Source: Gammaproteobacteria bacterium (GTDB taxonomy: Bacteria; Pseudomonadota; Gammaproteobacteria; Pseudomonadales; Azotimanducaceae_A). Taken from it: a stretch of DNA of 5,545 nt. A program made the translations under genes and the position numbers. Every line of letters starts with the position of its first letter. The stretch's first letter is position 1. Positions 1-5,347 of the stretch are shown in pieces. The stretch is from positions 1 through 5,545 of the forward strand of contig JAPOON010000340.1 in the NCBI GenBank assembly GCA_026713405.1, in the 5' to 3' direction. The notes below the pieces were generated by a model that was not told where the DNA came from, did not search any database, and saw only the letters and a program-made list of their open reading frames with translations.

Positions 1-97
1 CTTTGCTCAATCGTCAACCGTGCGCGGAGACAAGGAGGCTAGCGCTGCATCCAAGCGGTACAGGAAGTTAACCACGCTTTGTTGGTGTGGTTTTTCA
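1..97. other. Left edge, no assignable gene
   Basis: No gene can be assigned here. One + strand frame is open from base 2 to a TAA at 101-103 (33 codons, ending in CWCGFSD). It could be the tail of a gene starting outside the window, but it shows no motif and another frame is also open to about base 69. I make no coding claim. Confidence 0.3.
70..95 (+). terminator. Weak terminator-like hairpin
   Basis: AACCAC (70-75) can pair with GTGGTT (87-92) across an 11-nt loop, and three further T residues follow (93-95). The stem is short and only half G+C, so this is a weak intrinsic-terminator candidate. It would end any transcript entering from the left edge. It may be chance. Confidence 0.18.
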
Positions 98-133
98 GAT
101 TAATTCGGTGAAACAACGCGAGAATTTGTCGAA

Positions 134-162
134 TTGATTCGATTCCGGATTGCTGATAAATC
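134..162 (+). promoter_or_regulatory. Weak sigma70-like promoter candidate
   Basis: TTGATT (134-139) lies 17 bases from TAAATC (157-162) inside the only AT-rich part of the left end. It points toward the zinc-ribbon relic that begins near 302. The -35 matches consensus at four of six bases and the -10 at three of six, so the call is weak. The palindrome at 162-173 touches its -10 end, where a repressor could act, but that is inference. Confidence 0.22.
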
Positions 163-173
163 GGATTAATCCG
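162..173. promoter_or_regulatory. Perfect 12-bp palindrome, operator-like
   Basis: CGGATTAATCCG reads identically on both strands. A near copy of the site extended rightward, GATTAATTCGGTG at 98-110, matches GATTAATCCGGTG at 164-176 in 12 of 13 positions. A related imperfect palindrome (CGAATTGATTCG) lies at 130-141. Two or three dyad sites in 80 bp of AT-rich DNA upstream of a reading frame fit an operator cluster or a recombinase/transposase binding region. No protein can be assigned to them. Confidence 0.4.
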
Positions 174-301
174 GTGCGGGAGAGGGCTGTCGAGAGCGCT
201 GTCGGTGGCCGCCGTGGGGGTGCGGCAGGGAACCGGGCCGTTCGCCGCCGCAGTTGCATCGGAGGGGTCGAACCCAGTGGAATAGTGTGGCCCTCGCGAT
301 C

Positions 302-735
302 ATGACTCGCCGGGCCGTGGACGGCGCTTTCCAAGTTCGCTATAACACAGACCTCACCGTCGGGGACTACACTAGCCGTCAGGCTTGGTGGGATGCAAGC
401 CCGCCAGCCTGCCCGTTCCACCGCCAGGGCAATTGCCAGCTCCGACCACACGGCAGCTATGCTCGCAAGGCCCCGCGGGTGTGCGGGTGCGCCGGTTTCG
501 CTGTTCACAGAGTGGGCAGACGGTGAGCCTGTTGCCGGACTGCCTGGCGGCACGACTGCCCGGGACGCTGGCCGAGGTCGAGCGGGTGGTCCGAGAGGCC
601 GTCCGGCCCGGTTTTCCGCGCCGCGGGTGGAAGCGACTGCACCCGTCGAGCTACCTGGGGACGGCCGGGGGGCGGCGCTGGGTCGGCCGGCGCGTCGAGC
701 GCGGGCGGCTGTGCCTGGCACTGCTGACGCGGCGC
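302..735 (+). pseudogene. Frameshifted zinc-ribbon, transposase-like hypothetical protein
   Basis: The likely original start is ATG 302 (MTRRAVDGAFQVRY). The first frame has NTDLTVGDYTSRQAWWD followed by a Cys/His segment, CPFH, then NC and HGSYARK, which looks like a zinc ribbon. After the C-run at 471-474 the plausible protein moves to another frame: AGVRVRRFRCSQSGQTVSLL then PDCLAARLPGTLAEVERVV. One missing base in that run would join the two. Further on, the pieces VELPG (about 645-660) and RRWVGRRVERGRLCLALL (about 670-725) lie in different frames, so there are at least two more shifts. From memory this resembles a recurrent family of zinc-ribbon/HTH-like hypothetical proteins, often multicopy and found near mobile genes; I cannot confirm the family name. 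The C-terminal half is missing because FGE-like sequence starts at about 750. It is almost certainly non-functional. Sequencing error could explain one shift but hardly all. Confidence 0.6.
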
Positions 736-749
736 GGGCGGGCACGAGC

Positions 750-852
750 GGGGACAGCTACGGGACCCTGGACGCGATCGCCTGGTACGGCGAGAACAGC
801 GGGGGACGCACGCATCCGGTGGGGCAGAAGATGGCGAACGCGTGGGGTCTGT
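750..852 (+). pseudogene. Fragment of FGE/SUMF1-like (FGE-sulfatase) domain
   Basis: One frame reads GDSYGTLDAIAWYGENSGG then RTHPVGQK and ANAWGL. This matches the conserved core of formylglycine-generating-enzyme-like domains, where AWY-x-x-N-SGG-R-THPVGQK-x-PNAxGLYDMLGNVWEW is typical. True FGE oxidises a sulfatase cysteine to formylglycine; many bacterial relatives have other or unknown roles. Only about 34 residues remain. Homology stops after NAWGL, just before the expected YDMLGNVWEW, and nothing FGE-like precedes GDSY. The reading frame continues to 950 but over antisense recombinase sequence. It is a stranded fragment, cut on both sides, between the zinc-ribbon relic and the - strand recombinase relic. 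The motif match is strong; function is not expected. Confidence 0.72.
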
Positions 853-879
853 GGGGGGATGGCTCCGCGACATCCCCCC
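853..879. repeat. Perfect 9-bp inverted repeat at relic junction
   Basis: GGGGGGATG (853-861) and CATCCCCCC (871-879) are exact reverse complements with a 9-nt loop. They lie where the FGE-like fragment ends and the 3' tail of the - strand recombinase relic begins. No T-run follows on either strand, so an ordinary intrinsic terminator is unlikely. It may be a remnant element end, a recombination scar or chance in G-rich DNA. Confidence 0.5.
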
Positions 880-892
880 GCCACCGCTCGAT

Positions 893-1330
893 GGATCCAT
901 TTCCACCAGCAGCGGGTCCAGCCGGTTCGCGGCCCGCACGACCCGCGTGAGGCGGTCTCGCCGGCGCCGGTCCCACGGGGCGTAGTGCCGCTCCGTCGTC
1001 TTGATGGAACTGTGCCCCAGCAGCGAGCCTACGTCCTCGATGGAAACCCCGGCGGTCAGCAATGCCACCGCGAACGCGTCGCGCAACCGGTGCGGGTGAA
1101 AGCCCTCGACCCCGGCATGGGCCGCGACAGCGGCGAGGCGCGTTCTCCAGCGCTTTGCGCTCGTGCCGCGCTGCCCCTTCCCTGACCACAGAAGTAATCC
1201 GGGTGCGGGCCGCGAATCGAACGGATCGCCCGGACAACGATGTGCGGCAGGTCCACCATGACCAATTCCCCGGTCTTCGCCCGTCGCATGCAGGCCATCG
1301 GAACACTTCCGTGTTTCCGGAACAGATCCA
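893..1330 (-). pseudogene. 3' part of a tyrosine recombinase, frameshifted and truncated
   Basis: Read on the - strand, the first part (about 1330-1191) gives MRRAKTGELVMVDLP, then RAIRSIRG and HPDYF, aligned to the lysine strand of the right-hand recombinase. At about 1188-1190 the frame breaks: TTCTGTGG here against TTCTGGTGG in the right copy, so one base is missing. The next frame continues with WSGKGQ, then VEGFHPHRLRDAFAVALL, LLGHSSIKTTERHYAPW and RAANRLDPLLVEMD. It therefore keeps the lysine, the HxxR box (H-R-L-R), the GHSS histidine and the tyrosine (codon near 982-984). The N-terminal core-binding domain and the first catalytic arginine are absent; recognisable homology fades upstream of about 1290-1330. 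No stop follows at the expected C-terminus, so the 3' end is cut or fused. Over 65 residues from RLRD, 42 are identical to the right copy after its frame is repaired (hand count), so the two are related but not recent duplicates. Confidence 0.85.
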
Positions 1331-1531
1331 ATACAAATAGTACGATTGTGTCGGTCGAGAACGGTGGAATGGTCAGGCGGGGCGACGGCGACCCCTGACC
1401 GGCCCCGGACGACATTGAGGCTCCTGCTGACAGCTGCCTCCTGCCGACGGTCCCGTCATCGCGGTGGCAGCAGGTTGTCAGGAACCGGTAGCGCCCGGGT
1501 CAATCGGGTCGGCAGAAAAAGAGTCAACTGA
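1331..1531. other. Intergenic region upstream of mocR
   Basis: No credible gene is present; a 61-codon + strand frame (1346-1531) is arginine/serine-rich and featureless. CTGACAGCTGCC (1427-1438) can pair with GGCAGC (1466-1471) plus TGTCAG (1476-1481), giving a 12-bp stem with a 4-nt bulge. MocR regulators commonly bind repeated sites near their own promoter, so this is a possible operator, but the arrangement is not diagnostic. A TTGTCA at 1475-1480 has no good -10 partner, so I call no promoter. The left boundary is where recombinase homology fades. Confidence 0.3.
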
Positions 1532-3013
1532 ATGTACGAGAACATGATTGTGCTTGACCGGCACGCCGAGGAAACCCTGCAGATGCAGATCCGGCGCCAG
1601 ATGGCTATTGGCATCGTTAACCGGCAGTACCCGCTGGACGAGCCGCTCCCGTCGATTCGCCAGCTAGCATCGGAGTTGAGGGTCAGCCTGACAACCGTCG
1701 CCCTGGCATACGGAGCGCTGAAATCAGACGGCTTCGTTGAATCGAGACCGCGCTCGGGGTACTTCGTGAATCCGGATGCGCTTGCCGATCCCGGGCACGC
1801 ATTGGCGGCGGACGCGCCGGCAGACGTTGCGCCGCCGAGACAGGTCGACTACGGCAAGTTCTTCAGGGGCCGCAGCTTCAATCGCGAGCGGGTGGTCAAG
1901 CCTGCGGACAGCCTTGTGCGCTACCGCTACCCCTTCGTGTGCGGCCTGGTCAACCCGGCTCTGTTCCCGGCTGCGCACTGGCGCGAATGCGTGCAGGATT
2001 CGGTGAGTGCCGTGGGCGTCGGCAACTGCGCGACGGATTTCTCCGAAACCGATGACCAGGCGTTGGTCGAGCAGTTGACGCAGCGGGTGCTTGCCAGGCG
2101 CGGCATCGTCGCCCATCCGGACGAGGTTCTGGTGACGGTGGGCGGCCAGCAGGCCCTCTACCTTGCGGTGCGGCTGCTACTCGCACCGGGCGAGGCGATT
2201 GGCGTGGAGGACCCCGGCTACCCGGATGTGGTCAACATGGCGGAGATCGAGGGGATCAACGTCCGGCGGCTTCCCGTCGACCGAGGGGGCCTGGTCCTGT
2301 CGCAGGACGTCAACAAGTGCAAGGCACTGTACGTCACCCCGAGCCACCAGTTTCCGACGACCGTGACGATGCCGCTGGAGCGCAAGCTCGAGCTGCTCGA
2401 GCTCACGAGGAAGAACGGACAGTTTGTCATCGAGGATGACTACGAGGCCGACGTGAGCTTCAACACGCCCCCGCCGAGGGCCTTGAAGAGCCTGGATCTA
2501 TGGGGCAACGTCATCTACGTCGGCAGTCTGTCGAAGTCGCTGCTGCAGGGATTGCGGATGGGCTACCTGGTCGCGGACCGCGAGTTCATTCGTGAAGCGC
2601 GAGCTCTGCGCCACTACATGCTGAGGCACCCGCCGGTCAACAACCAGCGCAGCGTGGCGCTCTTCCTTCAACGGGGCTACTTTGATCGCTTCGTTGCAAG
2701 ACTGACGCGAATTTACAGCAAGCGCTGCGACGTGATGCACGCAGCGCTGGAAGAGCATTTCCCCGGGGCCGCGGTCAAGCCCGAATACGGCGGTTCCATC
2801 ATCTGGCTCAAGTTGCCGGACGAGGTCGACGCGGGCATTCTGCACCAGCAGGTCGAACCCAGCGGCGTGTACTTCGAAACCGGCGGCTTCACCTTCCGCG
2901 ACGAGAGCAGCAACCGCAATCACATCCGGCTGGGATACTCGGTCATCGACGGGTCACTGATTCCAGAGGGCATCGAAAAGATCGCAAGGGCAGTCCCGCG
3001 AGCGCAGGGTTGA
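1532..3013 (+). CDS. MocR-family transcriptional regulator (GntR HTH fused to PLP aminotransferase-like domain)
   Basis: This 493-residue protein has the usual MocR length and order. Residues about 14-79 form a GntR-type winged helix: LPSIRQLASELRVS (39-52), then the TTVALAY recognition region and the wing SGYFV (75-79). A linker follows to about 130. Residues about 131-490 form a fold-type I aminotransferase-like domain: VTVGGQQALYLAV (201-213), EDPGYPDV (226-233), TPSHQFPTTVTMP (269-281), EDDYEAD (301-307) with the aspartate and tyrosine that contact the PLP ring, and GSLSKSLLQGLRMGYLV (331-347), where Lys335 is the expected Schiff-base lysine and Arg342 a phosphate ligand. Arg466 in HIRLGYS is the usual carboxylate-binding arginine. 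All PLP-contact positions I can check are present, so it should bind PLP and sense a PLP adduct, acting in the cytoplasm as a DNA-binding regulator, not an enzyme. Relatives include PdxR, GabR, TauR, DdlR and EhuR; nothing here selects among them. ATG 1532 has a weak AAAAAGAG ribosome site 8 nt upstream; ATG 1544 is an alternative. No metabolic target gene is adjacent. Confidence 0.94.
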   Translation: MYENMIVLDRHAEETLQMQIRRQMAIGIVNRQYPLDEPLPSIRQLASELRVSLTTVALAYGALKSDGFVESRPRSGYFVNPDALADPGHALAADAPADVAPPRQVDYGKFFRGRSFNRERVVKPADSLVRYRYPFVCGLVNPALFPAAHWRECVQDSVSAVGVGNCATDFSETDDQALVEQLTQRVLARRGIVAHPDEVLVTVGGQQALYLAVRLLLAPGEAIGVEDPGYPDVVNMAEIEGINVRRLPVDRGGLVLSQDVNKCKALYVTPSHQFPTTVTMPLERKLELLELTRKNGQFVIEDDYEADVSFNTPPPRALKSLDLWGNVIYVGSLSKSLLQGLRMGYLVADREFIREARALRHYMLRHPPVNNQRSVALFLQRGYFDRFVARLTRIYSKRCDVMHAALEEHFPGAAVKPEYGGSIIWLKLPDEVDAGILHQQVEPSGVYFETGGFTFRDESSNRNHIRLGYSVIDGSLIPEGIEKIARAVPRAQG

Positions 3014-3186
3014 TGCAGCGCCACGAAGAGCGCTTCGGGCGACGAGCATTGACCGCCCTGGAGCGACTGCACCGGCCGGTCCGGCCTCGGTGGCTGCGGG
3101 GCGCGTTGCGTTCCGAGGTGTTGATCGCAGCACGACGGGGCGGCACCGCGGCCGGCGAGACGCAGGAGACGCAGGAGACGCAGTAG
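3013..3186 (+). CDS. Possible 57-aa ORF translationally coupled to mocR
   Basis: The ATG at 3013-3015 overlaps the mocR TGA (TGATG), an arrangement typical of translational coupling, with GCAGGG just upstream as a possible ribosome site. The product starts MQRHEERFGRRALTALERLH, is strongly basic in its first 45 residues, and ends TQETQETQ, encoded by a 9-bp repeat. No signal peptide, membrane segment or known domain is visible. It may be a small coupled protein, the broken start of a longer gene, or chance overlap in GC-rich DNA where short open frames are common. I recognise no homologue. Confidence 0.25.
   Translation: MQRHEERFGRRALTALERLHRPVRPRWLRGALRSEVLIAARRGGTAAGETQETQETQ
3157..3183. 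repeat. Three perfect tandem copies of a 9-bp unit
   Basis: GAGACGCAG occurs three times in succession without a mismatch. The length is a multiple of three, so changes in copy number would not shift a reading frame. It lies at the end of the short ORF following mocR and is followed at once by a TAG stop in that frame. Confidence 0.9.
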
Positions 3187-3899
3187 AGGCCGGGATGCAG
3201 GCCGGAGGTGACGCGAGGGATGCGGCGGTCGGCTGCAGCCTTGCCCGCTGTCAAGCGGATTCATCAGCTGCCCCCGCGGATTTCCACGTAGTGGGGCCAT
3301 GATGCAGCCCGCCGCGCCATAGGCGCCACGGTTGGCCTCGATGGTCCCGAAACACTCCGCGCACAGCGGCGTCTGTAGTGCGCCGACCGGGCGGAAAGCG
3401 ATGTGTGCGTCCCGCACGCCGCGATGGACCGCACATCTGTATTCATAATGTGTCCGATCTGTTATTTCGCCGGTCGCCATCACGACCGGCGCCTGCGGTG
3501 CTTGCGCGCAGGTCGAGTCGCAGTGGCTTCGAGGGCGTTGAGCCTCAAGGAGCAGGGCGAGCCCTGCCGTGGAGATCGGACGGGGCGTCGACATATGGGA
3601 TGCGCTCCTCGCAAAGGTACTCGTCTTGGGGCTGGCAGCCCGCGAACTGCGGCGGTCGCAAAGACGGCGCGCCTGTGCGTGGAGCCCTTTGCAGAATTCC
3701 AACTGGCGTGCCACAACCGAGTTCAGAACGGGAGGTTCATGCCGTGACGGATTGTCAAGTTCCATGGATACGTCAATCGCGATAAGGAATGATGCTCGTT
3801 GAGCGGGTTCGGCTGGGGCAGTGCCGGAGCCAGGCGTCGTTCCCATGTCGCGGCCGTTCCGGCCGACGCAATCCCTAAGAGAACCGCTATCCCGCCAAA
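3187..3899. other. Gene-poor stretch downstream of mocR
   Basis: I recognise no gene in these roughly 710 bases. Several frames are open on both strands, as expected at high GC, including a - strand frame from 3846 to 2920 that would overlap the mocR 3' end antisense by 94 bp. The only part of that frame with a protein-like look is about 3480-3270. It contains a CAVH pair (about 3435-3424) and a CAEC pair (about 3363-3352), spaced like a small zinc site, with no ribosome site in front of the nearest ATG (3480). Base composition is uneven, with a lower-GC patch at 3435-3475. This may be a decayed gene; no function can be given. Confidence 0.3.
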
Positions 3900-3968
3900 T
3901 TGCAAAAGAGTCTGTATGTAAGGAAATTCTAATCTGTTTCTTTACCTTACGGCATTACGTACAGTAGC
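3900..3968. other. AT-rich island with inverted repeat
   Basis: This block has markedly lower GC than its surroundings. GTAAGG (3918-3923) and CCTTAC (3945-3950) are exact inverted repeats separated by 21 nt, and GAAA/TTTC inside them can extend the pairing. It lies about 400 bp upstream of the right recombinase gene. Such islands can hold a promoter or a recombinase site, but I find no good -35/-10 pair and no matching copy elsewhere in the window. Confidence 0.25.
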
Positions 3969-4367
3969 CTTGGCTTTAGTGCTTGATGGCGAGTGCTGTT
4001 GGCGTCGGTATAGGCAAGTGAGTCTTGCGAGTGGCGGAACGGGACCTGCGGACGGCTTGACGGCAAGGCGGTACGTATTGACTGCAATTGACCGGCCTGG
4101 CGGCTGCGGGCGCGGCGGCCGCCATCGCGCGGACGGCCGCGGCTCGAGCCGGGGCGGTCCGCGCCGGGCGCGGGGCGGGAGGACGGCGGCGCTGGCCGGG
4201 CCGGGGCGGCCTCTTGCTGCGATCCACCGTCATCAAGGACCTCGGAGCGCTCGAGTGCCTGTCGGGGCTGAAGGTGGCCGGCGCGGGGACACGGGGAGTT
4301 GCCGCGAGCCTGCCTGGCGGACGAGCAGGGATGGGGCGCGGCCTCTGCGCTGGCTGGCGGGTTGCCC
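3969..4367. other. GC-rich leader upstream of recombinase, no gene recognised
   Basis: These roughly 400 bases become extremely GC-rich from about 4095. Open frames on both strands give Arg/Ala/Gly-rich strings typical of non-coding GC-rich DNA. One + frame (about 4220-4290) reads VIKDLGALECLSGLKVAG, which looks slightly like a leucine-rich repeat, but one unit alone is not evidence of a gene. The recombinase frame is also open upstream to 4299; that extension has a TTG start, a misplaced ribosome site and no family similarity, so I treat it as leader. Confidence 0.3.
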
Positions 4368-5204
4368 ATGAAGATTCGCGAGGCCTGTTCGCTCTTCGTT
4401 GACCAGGAGGCGCGCCGTCGCAACCTGCAGCAGGGAACCATCAACGGGTACAAGGCGGTGTTCCGCTCGCTCTCGCGCTGGGCGGACGAGAACGGCCTGG
4501 CGGCTCTGGAGGAACTGGACGAGAGCAAGGCCCGGGCGTGGGTCGGGAGTTGGGCCTACCGGCCTTCGACGACACGCCGGAAGTTGATCCAATTGAAGGC
4601 GTTCTTTCGCTTCGCAGTCGAGAGGGGCTGGCTCTTGCGATCGCCGGTGGCGACGCTCCGGCTACCCAAGAGCGACTCGCCCCCGACGATGCCCCTGACT
4701 GAGGCCGAGGTGCTGGCGCTGCTGGGAGACTGCGAGAAGCAGCCGAAAGAGCGCGCCCTGATCCTATTGATGCGCCACTCGGGTCTGGCAATTGGCGACG
4801 CCGTGACATTGAAAAGGGCGTCGATCGTCGAGACTGAACTGACGTTGCGGCGGGTCAAGGGCGGCGAACTGGTGACCGTCGAGCTGCCCCTGGCCGTGGT
4901 GACGGCGATCAGGGCGATTCGTGGGGCCAACCCCGACTATTTCTGGTGGACCGGCCGGGGGCAGCCGATCACCTGCGAGAGGTACTGGAGGTCGCGCCTC
5001 AGGGCCATCGCCCGTCGCGCTGGCGTGGAGGGGTTTCGCCCGCCCCGGCTGCGGGATACGTTCGCGGTTGCCATGCTGGCCGAAGGCGTGCCCATGAGGG
5101 AGTTGAGCCGGCTGCTAGGCCACACCTCGGTCAGCACGACGGAGCGCTACTATGCCCCGTGGGACCGGCGGCCCCGTGGGACCGGCGCCAGCGGGAGCGG
5201 CTGA
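4368..5204 (+). CDS. Tyrosine recombinase / phage-type integrase, C-terminus frameshifted, probably inactive
   Basis: The 278-residue product has a SAM-like core-binding domain (about 1-95: MKIREACSLFVDQEARRR, then LKAFFRFAVERGWL) and a catalytic domain (about 105-278). ATG 4368 is chosen because family members begin with a similar (M)xIREA segment. Catalytic positions by alignment to the family: Lys164 in RRVKGG, Arg229 in RLRDTFA, His252 in LLGHTS and Tyr262 in TTERYYAPW are present. The first arginine, normally in SGLRIxDA, is Ala141 (GCA, SGLAIGDA), and the histidine of the HxxR box is Pro226 (CCC). Family enzymes cut and rejoin DNA through the tyrosine; without these two residues activity is doubtful. 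A 17-bp tandem duplication after the Tyr262 codon shifts the frame, so translation ends PRGTGASGSG. Deleting one copy gives 320 residues ending at 5347. The ribosome site is weak (GGCGGG). Codon pattern still looks coding, so decay is recent or the protein keeps a DNA-binding role. Confidence 0.85.
   Translation: MKIREACSLFVDQEARRRNLQQGTINGYKAVFRSLSRWADENGLAALEELDESKARAWVGSWAYRPSTTRRKLIQLKAFFRFAVERGWLLRSPVATLRLPKSDSPPTMPLTEAEVLALLGDCEKQPKERALILLMRHSGLAIGDAVTLKRASIVETELTLRRVKGGELVTVELPLAVVTAIRAIRGANPDYFWWTGRGQPITCERYWRSRLRAIARRAGVEGFRPPRLRDTFAVAMLAEGVPMRELSRLLGHTSVSTTERYYAPWDRRPRGTGASGSG
5154..5187 (+). repeat. Perfect 17-bp tandem duplication that shifts the recombinase frame
   Basis: GCCCCGTGGGACCGGCG occupies 5154-5170 and again 5171-5187 with no mismatch. 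The first copy starts directly after the Tyr262 codon (TAT, 5151-5153). Because 17 is not a multiple of three, the second copy changes the frame. Without it the protein reads YAPWDRRQRERLKRCVRE and continues ANRLDPLLAELE, matching the left relic (YAPWDRRRRDRL, ANRLDPLLVEMD). Confidence 0.95.
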
Positions 5205-5347
5205 AGCGGTGCGTGCGGGAGGCGAATCGCTTGGATCCGCTGCTGGCGGAGCTGGAGCAGATGGTTCCGCCAGCGACTTCGCGCCGGAAGGCGCGCCCCA
5301 GGATGGGGCAGGAGGCCGGGGAGGCGAGGCCCCGGGGCAGAAGCTAG
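5188..5347 (+). pseudogene. Out-of-frame C-terminal tail of the recombinase
   Basis: In the frame lost through the duplication this stretch encodes QRERLKRCVREANRLDPLL followed by a basic tail (SRRKARPRMG) to a TAG at 5345-5347, about 52 residues. Its first 28 residues match the C-terminus of the left recombinase relic, which shows that it was part of the ancestral protein. It would be expressed only if one repeat copy were lost or the ribosome changed frame. Confidence 0.85.

Noticed and set aside
750..852. Diversity-generating retroelement target, since FGE-like folds are common variable proteins
   Set aside because: There is no reverse transcriptase, no template/variable repeat pair with A-specific differences, and the fragment lacks the C-terminal region that would carry a variable repeat.
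505..900. Continuation of the - strand recombinase frame for about 130 more codons
   Set aside because: Similarity to the right copy ends near LLVEMD (about 895). Beyond that the frame is antisense to the FGE-like and zinc-ribbon relics and is a compositional artefact.
1346..1531. 61-codon + strand frame whose stop abuts the mocR start
   Set aside because: Composition is Arg/Ser/Gly-rich with no motif, and there is no ribosome site. The TGA-ATG adjacency is interesting but not enough on its own.
3157..3183. CRISPR-like repeat array
   Set aside because: Units are 9 bp, contiguous and without spacers, so this is a simple tandem repeat.
2920..3846. Long - strand open frame of 308 codons
   Set aside because: It has no recognisable domain over most of its length, overlaps the mocR 3' end antisense, and lies in DNA where several frames are open because stop codons are rare at high GC. 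Only a short Cys/His patch looks protein-like, noted in the gap entry.
4299..4367. Upstream extension of the right recombinase
   Set aside because: The extra 23 residues start at TTG with a purine run directly adjacent, which is too close for a ribosome site, and do not resemble the family N-terminus, which fits ATG 4368.
4088..4402. Leucine-rich repeat protein suggested by LGALECLSGLKVAG
   Set aside because: Only one possible unit is present, surrounded by Ala/Arg/Gly-rich low-complexity translation. The frame runs into the recombinase gene.
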